A stretch of DNA of 64,000 nt from Haemophilus_D parainfluenzae_AD (GCF_001679325.1 NZ_LZMX01000026.1); one strand, 5' to 3'; counted from the stretch's first letter, positions 28,331-38,261 are shown. Translations and numbers: made by a program. Notes: generated by a model from the letters alone, not told the origin.

Positions 28331-28392
28331 GTTGTTTTTCTTCTCTCGTATTCTGGGATCACGCAGGGTGCCACAAGTGCACCCTACAAAAA

Positions 28393-29475
28393 TTATCTTA
28401 GTTTGAGTGTTACAAGCCCCATCAACACCAACATTAAGGAGATAATCCAAAACCGAATAATCACTCTTGGTTCTGGCCAACCTTTTAATTCAAAGTGGTG
28501 ATGAATAGGCGCCATTCTAAAAATACGTTGTTTTCTTAATTTGTAAGACCCCACTTGTAAAATCACAGACAAGGCTTCAACAACAAATACACCGCCCATA
28601 ATCACTAATAAGAATTCTTGGCGAACAAGGATGGCAACAACACCGAGTGCGCCACCAAGTGCAAGAGAGCCTACATCGCCCATAAAGACTTGTGCAGGAT
28701 AAGTATTAAACCATAAGAAACCTAAGCCAGCCCCTACGATTGCAGTACAGAACACCACCACTTCAGAACTATATTTGATGTAAGGAATATGTAAGTATTC
28801 TGCAAAATTAACGTTACCGGTCGCCCATGCAATCAAAGCAAATGCACCTGCGACTAACGCTGTTGGCATGATGGCAAGCCCATCTAAACCGTCAGTTAAG
28901 TTTACCGCATTACCTGTGCCCACAATAACAAAGTAAGACAACACAATATAGAATAGACCCAATTGCGGCATGATATCCTTGAAGAATGGAATCACTAAAC
29001 GGGTTGCATCTGTATCATGGCCTAACCAATATAACCAAATGATTGCCACTAATGCCACAACAGACATCCAGAAATATTTCCAACGCGCAATTAAACCATC
29101 GGTATTTTTTCGTGTAATTTTGCGGAAATCATCCACAAAGCCAATTGCACCGTAGCCAAACAGCACAAATAAGCAAATCCAAACATAAGGATTCGTTAAG
29201 TTAGCCCACAATAATGTACTCACACCGATGGAGAATAAAATCATCACACCGCCCATGGTTGGCGTGCCTTTTTTAGCAAAGTGACTTTCAGGACCGTCAT
29301 TACGCACTTCTTGCCCAAATTTTAAAATTTGAAGGCGTTTGATCACTTTCGGACCAATCCATAAAGAAATGAAAAGTGCAGTTAATAATGCCAAAATCGC
29401 ACGTACGGTAATATAGGAAATGGCATTGAATGCCGTTTCATAGCGAACTAAATATTCAGTAAGCCAAACTAACAT
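28393..29475 (-). CDS. mraY: Phospho-N-acetylmuramoyl-pentapeptide transferase (MraY)
   Basis: A 360-residue integral membrane enzyme with about ten helices that links UDP-MurNAc-pentapeptide to undecaprenyl phosphate, giving lipid I. GTPTMGGVMI, the aspartate pair in IGFVDDFRKI, NLTDGLDGLAIMP and the C-terminal APIHHHFELKGW are the family's catalytic motifs. It overlaps the murF 3' end by seven bases. Confidence 0.97.
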   Translation of the reverse strand: MLVWLTEYLVRYETAFNAISYITVRAILALLTALFISLWIGPKVIKRLQILKFGQEVRNDGPESHFAKKGTPTMGGVMILFSIGVSTLLWANLTNPYVWICLFVLFGYGAIGFVDDFRKITRKNTDGLIARWKYFWMSVVALVAIIWLYWLGHDTDATRLVIPFFKDIMPQLGLFYIVLSYFVIVGTGNAVNLTDGLDGLAIMPTALVAGAFALIAWATGNVNFAEYLHIPYIKYSSEVVVFCTAIVGAGLGFLWFNTYPAQVFMGDVGSLALGGALGVVAILVRQEFLLVIMGGVFVVEALSVILQVGSYKLRKQRIFRMAPIHHHFELKGWPEPRVIIRFWIISLMLVLMGLVTLKLR

Positions 29476-30839
29476 AAGCTATCCTTTAATGAATAAATCG
29501 TCTCTTCCATTTTCATTGAGCGCGAACCTTTCGCTAATACGACGACTTTTTGGTTTTCTTGTAATTTCTGTTTAATAATATCTAACGCATAAGCTGTCAA
29601 TTCAGCTTTATCTGTAAAATGTTTTCCCAAAACAGCCTCTGATATGACCGCACTTTCCGTTCCGTAAGAAAGCACTAAATCTAATTTAGCTTGTTTTGCG
29701 TGCTCGCCCACTTGTTGATGACATTTTAGGCTATCCTCGCCTAATTCTTTCATATCACCCACCAGTAAAATGCGGAAAGCATCGTAACTTTTTAAAACAT
29801 CAATTGCCGCTTGTAAAGAATCCACATTTGCATTGTAAGTATCATCTAATAGCAACAGATTTTCATTCACTTGAATTGGGAATAAGCGTCCTTTTACTTG
29901 GGAGCGATGTTCAAGTCCTGCTTTTACATCAGCCAGACTCGCGCCCACATTCATAGCAAGTGCGGTCGCCGCCAACGCATTTTTTACATTATGCTCACCT
30001 AAATAAGGCAAATCAATTTCAATACGACCTTTTGGTGAAACTAGCGTAAACGTTGAGCCATTAGGTGAATGTTTGACATTTTCAGCTTTGTAATCGCCAC
30101 CATTAAAATATTGAATAGCATGTGAACCAATTTCTTTTTGCCACAATTCAATATAATTATGTTCACTGTTAACAATCGCCACACCATTTGGGGTCAAACC
30201 ACGATAGATTTCACCTTTCGCACGAGCTACGCCTTCAATGGAGCCAAAACCCTCTAAATGTGCAGCCGCAACATTATTCACTAATGCGGCTTCAGGCTGT
30301 GCAAGATGCGTTGTGTAATCAATTTCACCTAGATGATTGGCACCTAACTCAATAACAGCAAATTTATGTTGCTCTGTTAAGCGTAATAATGTGAGTGGTA
30401 CGCCAATATCGTTGTTGAAATTACCATTGGTAAACAGCACTGCATCTGCATTACCTGCAGTTTGTTGCAGAATCGACGCTGTCATCTCTTTCACCGTCGT
30501 TTTACCCGATGAACCTGTCATCGCCACGGTTCGAGGATTAATTTTTTCACGCAACCATTTTGCTAATTGACCAAGGGCTAAGCGCGTATCTGCAACAACT
30601 AATTGTGGTGTTGCAATTTCGGTATTGGGGTATTGTACAACTAAGGCTGTCGCACCTTGCTCAACGGCTTGCTCTAAATATTGATGTGCATCAAAATGCT
30701 CACCTTTTAACGCAAAGAAAAGCGAGTTGGATAAAGCTTTACGTGTATCAGTATTAATATTTTCAACAACAACTTGCCCATCTCCAATAAGACTAGCATT
30801 GAAAATTTGGGCAAGCTGCTGAGTTGTTAGTTTAATCAT
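29469..30839 (-). CDS. murF: UDP-MurNAc-tripeptide--D-alanyl-D-alanine ligase
   Basis: A 456-residue Mur ligase that adds D-Ala-D-Ala, the product of DdlB encoded in the same cluster. The ATP loop is MTGSSGKTTVKEM, and further motifs are VIELGANHLGEI, LDDTYNANVDS and VGDMKELG. It overlaps mraY by seven bases and follows murE by eight. Confidence 0.97.
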   Translation of the reverse strand: MIKLTTQQLAQIFNASLIGDGQVVVENINTDTRKALSNSLFFALKGEHFDAHQYLEQAVEQGATALVVQYPNTEIATPQLVVADTRLALGQLAKWLREKINPRTVAMTGSSGKTTVKEMTASILQQTAGNADAVLFTNGNFNNDIGVPLTLLRLTEQHKFAVIELGANHLGEIDYTTHLAQPEAALVNNVAAAHLEGFGSIEGVARAKGEIYRGLTPNGVAIVNSEHNYIELWQKEIGSHAIQYFNGGDYKAENVKHSPNGSTFTLVSPKGRIEIDLPYLGEHNVKNALAATALAMNVGASLADVKAGLEHRSQVKGRLFPIQVNENLLLLDDTYNANVDSLQAAIDVLKSYDAFRILLVGDMKELGEDSLKCHQQVGEHAKQAKLDLVLSYGTESAVISEAVLGKHFTDKAELTAYALDIIKQKLQENQKVVVLAKGSRSMKMEETIYSLKDSLC

Positions 30840-30847
30840 TCTGTTTT

Positions 30848-32317
30848 TTATTTTTTCGTTAAATAGGCTTCAGCCACTTCTTGATCGGAGAAATGAAGTG
30901 TTTTATCCCCAATGATCTGATAGTTTTCATGGCCTTTACCGGCAATCACGATCACGTCATCTTCAACGGCGTTCTCAATGGTAAATTTAATGGCCTCTTC
31001 ACGATCTGGAATTACACCAACATCTTCCATTCGGCTAAAACCAGTGAGAATATCCGCTTCAATTTTATTTGGATCTTCTGTGCGTGGATTATCTTGAGTC
31101 ACAATGACTAAATCAGCAAATTGCTCTGCCGCTTTTGCCATGAGTGGACGTTTACCTGCATCACGATCACCGCCACAACCAAAGATACACCAAAGGTTAC
31201 CTTTGCAATGTTCACGGGCTGCATTTAAGGCTTTTTCTAATGCATCCGGAGTATGCGCATAATCAACGATAACGGTTGGTTTTCCTGCTTTTTTAATTAA
31301 TTCCATTCTTCCATTTACTCCCTTTAACTGTGAAACTGTACGGATAAGATCATCGAAAGAATAACCTAAAGCCAATAAAACAGCCGTGGCTAACAACAGA
31401 TTACTCACGTTAAAAGCACCAATTAATGGGCTATGTAATGTGCCATTCCCCCAACTTGATACAACATCAATCACAGCACCTTCATGAGTAAAACGAATTT
31501 GCGTAGCATAAAGCCATTGTTTAGATATTGGATGGAAATCTGGGTGGCAGCTGACTGCGATACCATTTGGTAATTCATTTAACCATGCGGCCCCAATTGG
31601 ATCGTCAGCATTAAGAATTTGTACTTCAGGTGCTAAATCAACGAAAAAACGTTTTTTAGCTTCCGCATATTTTTCCATTGTTTCATGATAATCCAAATGA
31701 TCGCGACTTAAATTGGTAAAAATAGCGGCTTTAAATTTGAGTGCTTCAACACGATGTTGAACTAAACCATGTGAAGACACTTCGATAGAAGCAAAATCTG
31801 CGCCTTTCTCTACAAAATCAGCCAGACTTTCTTGAACTTCCACAGCTGAACCTGTGGTATTTTTAGCTTCTTTGACTTGACCTAATAAACCATTGCCAAT
31901 AGTGCCCATGACAGCTGCTTTATGACCTAACAGCGTAGCCCATTGAGCTAATAATTGAGAAACGGTGGTTTTACCGTTTGTTCCCGTGACTCCGACTAAA
32001 GTCAATTTTTCGGAAGGATTGCCATAAAATTGACCTGTCAATGCCGAAAGCTGAGCAGATAAATGATAGTAGCAAATCACTGGCACATTATTTTGCCATT
32101 GGATGCTCAAATGCTCGTTTTCTAAATCTGTTTCTAAAATAACCGCACTTGCACCAGAAGAAATGGCTTGAGGCACAAATTGACTCGCATCAAAACGATG
32201 TCCCTTTACTGCCACAAACAAATCACCTTGGGTCACTTTGCGGCTATCTAACACCATCGCCTTCACATTAATGTCTGAAAGCACTGGAAGATCAAAAAGT
32301 GCGGTCAATTTTTTCAT
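30848..32317 (-). CDS. murE: UDP-MurNAc-L-Ala-D-Glu--meso-diaminopimelate ligase
   Basis: A 489-residue Mur ligase that adds the third stem residue. The ATP loop is GVTGTNGKTTVSQL and the active-site helix is SIEVSSHGL. The C-terminal TQDNPRTEDP carries the DNPR motif that selects meso-diaminopimelate over lysine, fitting a Gram-negative wall. VDYAHTPDALE binds ATP. Confidence 0.97.
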   Translation of the reverse strand: MKKLTALFDLPVLSDINVKAMVLDSRKVTQGDLFVAVKGHRFDASQFVPQAISSGASAVILETDLENEHLSIQWQNNVPVICYYHLSAQLSALTGQFYGNPSEKLTLVGVTGTNGKTTVSQLLAQWATLLGHKAAVMGTIGNGLLGQVKEAKNTTGSAVEVQESLADFVEKGADFASIEVSSHGLVQHRVEALKFKAAIFTNLSRDHLDYHETMEKYAEAKKRFFVDLAPEVQILNADDPIGAAWLNELPNGIAVSCHPDFHPISKQWLYATQIRFTHEGAVIDVVSSWGNGTLHSPLIGAFNVSNLLLATAVLLALGYSFDDLIRTVSQLKGVNGRMELIKKAGKPTVIVDYAHTPDALEKALNAAREHCKGNLWCIFGCGGDRDAGKRPLMAKAAEQFADLVIVTQDNPRTEDPNKIEADILTGFSRMEDVGVIPDREEAIKFTIENAVEDDVIVIAGKGHENYQIIGDKTLHFSDQEVAEAYLTKK

Positions 32318-32331
32318 TGTTTTGCCTTTTC

Positions 32332-34152
32332 TTAATTCATTTTTTCAAATTTTTGATCGCTTAAGCGAACAGTGCGTCTTGCTGTTTTTTCTGTTGGTTC
32401 TACATCTGGTGCAATACCATTAGCACGCAAGGTATAGCCCATAATGCTAGAGAATACGGGGGCAGATACCGCACCACCATAGTACTGTCCTGCTTTCGGA
32501 TCGTTAATCAAAATAACTAATGCATAACGTGGATCGCTAATTGGTGCGATACCCGCTGTAAATGCCACATATTTATTGACATAGTGGCCATTTTCAATTT
32601 TACGCGCAGTACCTGTTTTCACACCAACACGATAACCTTCAACCATCGCACGTTTATTTTTAATTGCCACTTTCTCTAACATGCCCACTATATCTTTCGT
32701 AATTTTTTCAGAGAATACACGTTGCCCAATGACTGGTGGATCGACTTTCGTGATAGAAAGCGGACGATAAATTCCGAAGCTACCTAAAGTGGCATAGGCG
32801 CGCGCAATTTGTAATGGTGTTGAAGTAATCCCATAACCATAGGCGACCGTAGCTCGCTCAATATCCGCCCAACGTTTACGGTTTGCATTTAATACGCCAC
32901 GTTGCTCACCGATTAAGCCTAACTCTGTATCTTTACCCAAGCCTGCATTTTGGTACGTTTCCATCAATGCTGAAGGTGGCATACGTAACGCAAGACGACT
33001 TACACCACGGTTACTGGAGTTAATCAAAATTTCATCTAAGGTTTGTTGTGGACGAGGTGCCACGTCGACAATTTCTTTACCACTTACGGTAAATGAACCT
33101 GTATTAATTACCTCATCACGTCTCACTGCGCCACGTTGAAGTGCGGTCAACACAACGAAAGGTTTTACGGTTGAACCAGGTTCAAATGTGTCAGTAATGG
33201 CACGGTTACGTTTTAACTCGTCTTTTACATTAGCCAAATTATTTGGGTTATAAGAAGGTGCGGTTGCCATGGCTAATACTTCACCTGTACGCACATCTAC
33301 CAATACCGCAGTACCTGACTCTGCGTTGTTCTCAGTTACCGCTTTTTTGATTTCACGATACACCATGGATTGTAACTTTTCATCAATACTTAGGGTGACA
33401 TCTTGTGCATCGTATTTTTTCTCATCCGCAATATGCTCAACCACATTACCACGTTTATCTTTACGAACAACGCGAGCACCATCTTTCCCTACTAACATTG
33501 AGTTGAAGCTCGCCTCAACGCCTTCAATTCCTTTACCATCAATATTGGTAAAGCCGATTAATTGGGCTGCCTCTTCTACACGAGGATAAAAACGACGTGG
33601 TTCAGTCTCTAATGAAATACCTTTAATTTTGAGATCACGGATATAATTTGCCTTGCTCGCTTCTACTTGACGTGCTAAATACAAGAAGCCTGATTTGGCA
33701 TTTTTCTCAATTTTTTTCACCAACTCTGCTGGGGTCATATTTAATTCGTTAGCAAGAGCTTTGATACGTTCTTTATCATCTAATGCATTTTCTTTTAGCA
33801 TTAAACGCGGTTCTGCCACAATTGCACTCATCGGCACACTCACCGATAACAATTGGCCGTTACGATCTAAAATTGAACCACGAACAGAAAGGACGTCATC
33901 TTTACGTAATGAGCGTTTGTCCGCTTCACCAGAAAGGATTTCAGAATTAACTGATTGCACATAAGCAGCACGAGCCACTAATGCGCCTAAGCCTAAGAAA
34001 ATAAAACTTGTCGCGATGAGATAACGACCACGAAGAAAGCATTTCTCAAATACCATCTTCGGTTTGTTTGGTTTTACTGACGCAGGTTGAGCCAATTTTC
34101 TAATTGTTTTCTTTGGCTTTCCTGGTTTCTTAGAGGAATTAAATCTAACCAT
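32332..34152 (-). CDS. ftsI: Penicillin-binding protein 3 (septal transpeptidase)
   Basis: A 606-residue class B PBP with one N-terminal membrane helix (YLIATSFIFLGLGALVARAA). The three active-site motifs are visible: SxxK in PGSTVKPF near residue 328, SxN in INSSNRGVS, and KTG in VGVKTGTAR near 513. It cross-links septal peptidoglycan and works with FtsW. It follows ftsL with a 14-base gap. Confidence 0.97.
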   Translation of the reverse strand: MVRFNSSKKPGKPKKTIRKLAQPASVKPNKPKMVFEKCFLRGRYLIATSFIFLGLGALVARAAYVQSVNSEILSGEADKRSLRKDDVLSVRGSILDRNGQLLSVSVPMSAIVAEPRLMLKENALDDKERIKALANELNMTPAELVKKIEKNAKSGFLYLARQVEASKANYIRDLKIKGISLETEPRRFYPRVEEAAQLIGFTNIDGKGIEGVEASFNSMLVGKDGARVVRKDKRGNVVEHIADEKKYDAQDVTLSIDEKLQSMVYREIKKAVTENNAESGTAVLVDVRTGEVLAMATAPSYNPNNLANVKDELKRNRAITDTFEPGSTVKPFVVLTALQRGAVRRDEVINTGSFTVSGKEIVDVAPRPQQTLDEILINSSNRGVSRLALRMPPSALMETYQNAGLGKDTELGLIGEQRGVLNANRKRWADIERATVAYGYGITSTPLQIARAYATLGSFGIYRPLSITKVDPPVIGQRVFSEKITKDIVGMLEKVAIKNKRAMVEGYRVGVKTGTARKIENGHYVNKYVAFTAGIAPISDPRYALVILINDPKAGQYYGGAVSAPVFSSIMGYTLRANGIAPDVEPTEKTARRTVRLSDQKFEKMN

Positions 34153-34166
34153 TTTATCTAAAATCC

Positions 34167-34487
34167 CTATTCAAAAATAACCACTTCTTGTTCACTTTGA
34201 ACACGTTGCATTTTTAATGTACCGATTGCAATGGATTCAACTCTTGTATTATCACTTTCGGTTGCTTCTTGTAATTGCAAATTGCGATATTCGTTTTCAA
34301 GGGCTTGGTGTTGTAATACCAACTGCCCGTTTTCAGAAATCAGGCCTCGTGTTTGATGGGTCATCCAAATTGTGCCCATTGCAGAAGCTAAAATTAATAA
34401 AAGTAGAACGACAATTAATTTATTAGAAGAAAAAATATCTTCAACGAGAATATGTTGTAAAGGATAACGTTCGCTATTTTCTAACAT
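34167..34487 (-). CDS. ftsL: Cell division protein FtsL
   Basis: A 106-residue bitopic protein: a short cytoplasmic N-terminus, one membrane helix (KLIVVLLLLILASAMGTIW), then a periplasmic coiled coil (LVLQHQALENEYRNLQLQEA). It activates FtsWI within the FtsQLB complex. It begins one base after the rsmH stop codon. Confidence 0.93.
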   Translation of the reverse strand: MLENSERYPLQHILVEDIFSSNKLIVVLLLLILASAMGTIWMTHQTRGLISENGQLVLQHQALENEYRNLQLQEATESDNTRVESIAIGTLKMQRVQSEQEVVIFE

Positions 34488-34488
34488 C

Positions 34489-35457
34489 TTATTTCACCCT
34501 TTCCGCTATACGTAACACCGCACTTCTTGAACGTGGATTCGCTGAAATTTCTACCTCACTTGGCTGAATCGCCTTACCAATGATTTTTAATTTTTGATTA
34601 CGTTGGATTTGATCTTCTCGTAATGGTAAACCTCTCGGGATATCCTCACCTTTACTCTGTTTACGCATGAAATGTTTTACCATTCTATCCTCAAGTGAAT
34701 GGAAACTGATAATCGATAAACGCCCTTCTGATGCCAACATATCTAATGCAGAATTTAATACACTTTCTAATTCATCTAATTCCGCATTAATATAAATTCG
34801 AATGGCTTGGAAACTACGCGTCGCGGGATGCTTATGTTTATCTTTAAACGGTACAGATTGAGCAATTAACTCCGCGAGCTGAGAAGTGCGACTTAAACAT
34901 TCAGTGCCATTTTTGACCGCTCTTTTATTAAATTCTACGATGGCTGTAGCAATTCGTTTTGCAAAACGCTCTTCACCGAAGGTTTTTAACACCCAAGTTA
35001 AATCATCAACAGATACTTGTTTTAGCCACTCTGCCGCTGATAAACCTTGTGTGGTATCCATGCGCATATCTAACGGGCCATCTTTCATAAAACTGAAACC
35101 ACGAGCGGCTTCATCAAGCTGTGGAGATGATACGCCTAAATCCAGCAAAATGCCGTCAATTTTACCAACTAAATCGAGTTTTTGACAGATATCTGGAATG
35201 TGTGAAAAGCTATTATGTTCGATATGAAAACGAGGGTCTTGAATTTTTTCAGCTTCAGCAATCGCACGTGGATCACGATCAACGGCAATTAAACGACCAT
35301 TTTCAGAAAGTTGGGAAAGAATAAGACGAGAATGACCACCACGACCAAAGGTACCATCAATATAAATTCCGTTTTCTTTCAACGCCAAACCATTCACCGC
35401 TTCGTGAAGCAAAACCGTGATATGTTCAGGTGCAGAAAAGGAATTTTGCGTAGTCAT
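34489..35457 (-). CDS. rsmH: 16S rRNA m4C1402 methyltransferase
   Basis: A 322-residue SAM-dependent methyltransferase (formerly MraW). HITVLLHEAVNGL, the SAM-binding YIDGTFGRGGHSR, LLDLGVSSPQLD and the C-terminal ISFHSLEDRMVKHF with NPRSRSAVLRIAE are family hallmarks. It modifies C1402 in the ribosomal P site together with RsmI. It is the second gene of the dcw cluster, 85 bases after mraZ. Confidence 0.97.
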   Translation of the reverse strand: MTTQNSFSAPEHITVLLHEAVNGLALKENGIYIDGTFGRGGHSRLILSQLSENGRLIAVDRDPRAIAEAEKIQDPRFHIEHNSFSHIPDICQKLDLVGKIDGILLDLGVSSPQLDEAARGFSFMKDGPLDMRMDTTQGLSAAEWLKQVSVDDLTWVLKTFGEERFAKRIATAIVEFNKRAVKNGTECLSRTSQLAELIAQSVPFKDKHKHPATRSFQAIRIYINAELDELESVLNSALDMLASEGRLSIISFHSLEDRMVKHFMRKQSKGEDIPRGLPLREDQIQRNQKLKIIGKAIQPSEVEISANPRSRSAVLRIAERVK

Positions 35458-35542
35458 AAGTAAAAAGTAAACGTTAAATCAAAATCGATAAAGAAAAGAT
35501 AGAGCGGTGCGAGCACCGCTTATCCTGCTAGTGCTGCTGTTC

Positions 35543-36001
35543 TTATAATGACAGCATTTTTAGTTCTTCAGAAGCACCGAATTCAGCACTTGAGCCAATT
35601 TCGATATCTTCATCAATTTGTGCGTACCATTCAGTATCGCTCCAAATTTCAAATTTGTTCAACTGCCCTACCAACATTAAACCTTTTTCTAATTTTGCGT
35701 GTTGACGTAATGGACCACTCAACAAGATACGACCTTGCGCATCCATTTCACATTCTGTGGCATAACCGAGCATAACACGTTGTAAACGGCGTTGATTTGG
35801 GTCAAAGTTAGAAAGTGAAAGTAGTTTTTGTTCGATTTTTTCCCATTCATCTAAAGGATACAGTAATAAACAAGGCTGACGAATATCAACGGTACAAACC
35901 ATTTGACCTTGGTTCTTTTCCATGATTTCAGCACGATAACGCGTAGGAATCGCTACACGACCCTTCGCATCTAAATTTACCGCTGCTGCACCACGAAACA
36001 T
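35543..36001 (-). CDS. mraZ: Transcriptional regulator MraZ
   Basis: A 152-residue protein with two AbrB-like DNA-binding half-domains (MFRGAAAVNLDAKGRVAIPTRYR and YATECEMDAQGRILLSGPLR). In E. coli MraZ represses its own dcw operon by binding direct repeats before mraZ, and three such repeats are visible here. It is the first gene of the cluster. Confidence 0.96.
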   Translation of the reverse strand: MFRGAAAVNLDAKGRVAIPTRYRAEIMEKNQGQMVCTVDIRQPCLLLYPLDEWEKIEQKLLSLSNFDPNQRRLQRVMLGYATECEMDAQGRILLSGPLRQHAKLEKGLMLVGQLNKFEIWSDTEWYAQIDEDIEIGSSAEFGASEELKMLSL

Positions 36002-36048
36002 TTCTCAACCTTCAAACATTTATTTTTAGAAAAATTTAGTAGAATTCT

Positions 36049-36072
36049 CCACAAAATTCCACTTTTCACCAC
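36049..36072 (-). promoter_or_regulatory. Probable MraZ operator (three GTGG direct repeats)
   Basis: On the minus strand GTGG occurs three times with an exact 10-base period (starts at 36072, 36062 and 36052). Known MraZ operators are three or four short G-rich direct repeats one helical turn apart upstream of mraZ. These lie 48-71 bases before the mraZ start codon. Confidence 0.75.
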
Positions 36073-36155
36073 TTTGAGTAAGTTTATCGGTTGTGGCCCT
36101 AACTTGCAAGCAATTAAAACGTAAAGATTGGTAAATATTGCCAAAAAAATAAACA

Positions 36156-36189
36156 AAAAACCGTTTAAGGTTTCCCTCAAACGGTTTTT
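36156..36189 (-). terminator. Terminator of the CstA-type transporter gene
   Basis: AAAAACCGTTT and AAACGGTTTTT form a hairpin about 20 bases beyond the transporter gene's stop on the minus strand, with T runs on either side. Confidence 0.78.
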
Positions 36190-36209
36190 CAATTTTTAAC
36201 TCGATTTAA

Positions 36210-37784
36210 TTAGTTATTTACATACGCTTCTTCGTCACGAGCACCTAATGGTTTAAGCTGTGTGAAAAATAATACCAAGCAAAGAACAGTTAACCCTAAG
36301 CCGATATAAACAGATAGTTGATAGTCTAAACCGAAACCGATTTTGTTGTATGCAAGGTAAGTGAAACATACCGTACTGATAAATGCCGCAGGGATTGTAC
36401 ATACCCAGTGGAATTTATTATAGCGATATAAGTACGCAGCCGCAGTCCATAACATAACCATCGCTGTGGTTTGGTTCGCCCAAGTGAAGTAACGCCATAA
36501 GATAGAGAAATCCACTTTTGATACGATATAACCAACCACGAATAATGGCACAGCAATAATTAAACGTTTAGCTAAGGTTTTTTGTTCTAAATGGAAGAAT
36601 TCTGCAATAACAAGACGTGCCGCACGGAACGCTGTATCGCCTGATGTAATAGGAAGAACAACTACACCTAACACTGCAAAAATACCACCGATAAACCCTA
36701 AGAAGTGAATAGAAGAATCATAAACCACTTTAGAAGGAGAACCTGCTTTAATCGCTTCTAATAAAGTTGGTAATGAATCGTAGAAACTTAAGCCAACCGC
36801 ACACCATACTAATGCAATCACACCTTCACCGATCATCGCACCGTAGAAAATGAAGCGAGCTTCTTTTTCGTTTTCAGTACAACGTGCCATTAACGGGCTT
36901 TGTGTTGCGTGGAAACCAGATAATGCACCGCAAGAGATTGTTAAGAACAAGAGTGGCCATAATGGTAAATCAGCACGGGTTTCAAAGTTTTGGAAGAATT
37001 TCTCAAAAGACATTCCATCTACTGAGCGATAGAAAGAAATTGGATCAGCAGAATTAAGATCAGCTGTCACTAAACCATATACCATACCTACAGACATGAA
37101 GAGTAATAATGCTCCGAAGAATGGGTAGATACGACCGATGATTTTATCAACTGGAAGTAATGTTGCAAGAATGTAGTAAATGAAGATGATAGCAGTCCAA
37201 ACACTGATAACTGTCGCTTTATCCATGCCCCAAACAGTAATACCACCCGCTTCAACTGCATGGTGAATCTCTTCTGCATTGCTAATAGAAATACTACCTG
37301 CTGATGCGCCTAAAACATCCATTGTAATGGTACCCATTAATTGAGCTGGACTTGCAACGAATACCACACCCACTAATAATAAAAGTACAACAGCTAAGAT
37401 ATTAATAAATGCTTTAACCGGACGACCTAAGTATTTACCTGCGAGGTTAGGCATAGATGCACCGCCATTACGCACACTTAACATTCCACAGAAATAATCG
37501 TGTACCGCACCAGCAAAGATACAACCCACTACAATCCAAAGCATTGCAACTGGCCCGTATAACGCACCAAGAATCGGACCAAAGATTGGACCTGTACCTG
37601 CAATGTTTAATAATTGAATTAACCAAATCTTAGTTTTAGACATTGGCATATAGTCAACGCCATCATTCATTGTATAAGCTGGCGTTTTACGGTTTGGATT
37701 GATCACAAAAATGCGCTCAATTACACGACTATAAAAGAAATAACCTGCAAGCAATAACGCCACGCAGAAGAAAAACCACAACAT
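36210..37784 (-). CDS. CstA-family carbon starvation/pyruvate-type transporter
   Basis: A 524-residue polytopic membrane protein of the CstA family. NIAGTGPIFGPILGALYGP, GAVHDYFCGMLSVRNGG and GFHATQSPLMARC are the conserved CstA segments. Family members in E. coli (CstA, BtsT) take up pyruvate and peptides under nutrient limitation but are about 700 residues long; this is the short form. A CRP-like site lies upstream, fitting control by cAMP, and a clear CTCAGGAGTA-type ribosome-binding site precedes the start. The substrate is inferred from family. Confidence 0.85.
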   Translation of the reverse strand: MLWFFFCVALLLAGYFFYSRVIERIFVINPNRKTPAYTMNDGVDYMPMSKTKIWLIQLLNIAGTGPIFGPILGALYGPVAMLWIVVGCIFAGAVHDYFCGMLSVRNGGASMPNLAGKYLGRPVKAFINILAVVLLLLVGVVFVASPAQLMGTITMDVLGASAGSISISNAEEIHHAVEAGGITVWGMDKATVISVWTAIIFIYYILATLLPVDKIIGRIYPFFGALLLFMSVGMVYGLVTADLNSADPISFYRSVDGMSFEKFFQNFETRADLPLWPLLFLTISCGALSGFHATQSPLMARCTENEKEARFIFYGAMIGEGVIALVWCAVGLSFYDSLPTLLEAIKAGSPSKVVYDSSIHFLGFIGGIFAVLGVVVLPITSGDTAFRAARLVIAEFFHLEQKTLAKRLIIAVPLFVVGYIVSKVDFSILWRYFTWANQTTAMVMLWTAAAYLYRYNKFHWVCTIPAAFISTVCFTYLAYNKIGFGLDYQLSVYIGLGLTVLCLVLFFTQLKPLGARDEEAYVNN

Positions 37785-37902
37785 AAAAAATACTCCTCAG
37801 GAATAAATGAATACCGAAATGTAGTCATATACTAGACTTCGTCGGCGGTATTCTAAGTGAAAATCATCAAAATCAAAATTTTAATTTTTACATTGTTTCA
37901 AT

Positions 37903-37924
37903 TTTGTGATCCATGTCACGTTTA
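37903..37924. promoter_or_regulatory. CRP-cAMP binding site
   Basis: TGTGA-TCCATG-TCACG at 37906-37921 matches the CRP consensus TGTGA-N6-TCACA in nine of ten core positions. It lies between the divergent CstA-type gene (start 37784) and the zinc-ribbon gene (start 37987). A possible TATATG -10 box at 37826-37831 would put it near -94 of the transporter promoter. Assignment to the transporter is inference. Confidence 0.7.
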
Positions 37925-37986
37925 TCATTCCGTTTTTTTCACTTACAATAGGCATATAAATTAAAATAATTAATAAAGGATCGTTA

Positions 37987-38220
37987 ATGGCTCTTACTCG
38001 CTGCCCTGAATGTCGTAAAAAAATCAGCGAATCTGCTCAATTTTGTCCCAATTGTAGTTTTTCTTTTAAAGAAGAAGATCTTGAGATTTACAAACAAAAA
38101 CTCGAACAACGACGCCAACAAAATGCCGAAATTAATCGAAAAAGCACTAAACTTCACCTTATTTGGTTGGCTATTTTTACTATCGTTATCTTATTGGCAA
38201 GTTGGCTGACAGGAGAATAA
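37987..38220 (+). CDS. Small zinc-ribbon membrane protein
   Basis: A 77-residue protein with an N-terminal zinc ribbon (CPEC at residues 6-9 and CPNC at 20-23), a charged coiled-coil-like middle (LEIYKQKLEQRRQQNAEINR), and one C-terminal membrane helix (LIWLAIFTIVILLASWL), so it is likely anchored by its tail with the ribbon in the cytoplasm. Function unknown. An AAAGGA ribosome-binding site precedes the ATG. A USS hairpin overlapping its stop codon separates it from cobB. Confidence 0.8.
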   Translation: MALTRCPECRKKISESAQFCPNCSFSFKEEDLEIYKQKLEQRRQQNAEINRKSTKLHLIWLAIFTIVILLASWLTGE

Positions 38221-38261
38221 AAAGTGCGGTCAAAAAACAATGAGAATTTTGACCGCACTTT
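38220..38261. terminator. Bidirectional USS terminator
   Basis: AAAGTGCGGTCAAAA and TTTTGACCGCACTTT lie between the convergent zinc-ribbon gene and cobB. Both arms carry the exact 9-mer uptake signal. Confidence 0.82.

Noticed and set aside
28331..28480. TTG-started 50-residue extension of MurD
   Set aside because: It overlaps the 3' end of mraY and does not match the Mur ligase fold; the ATG at 28330 is right.
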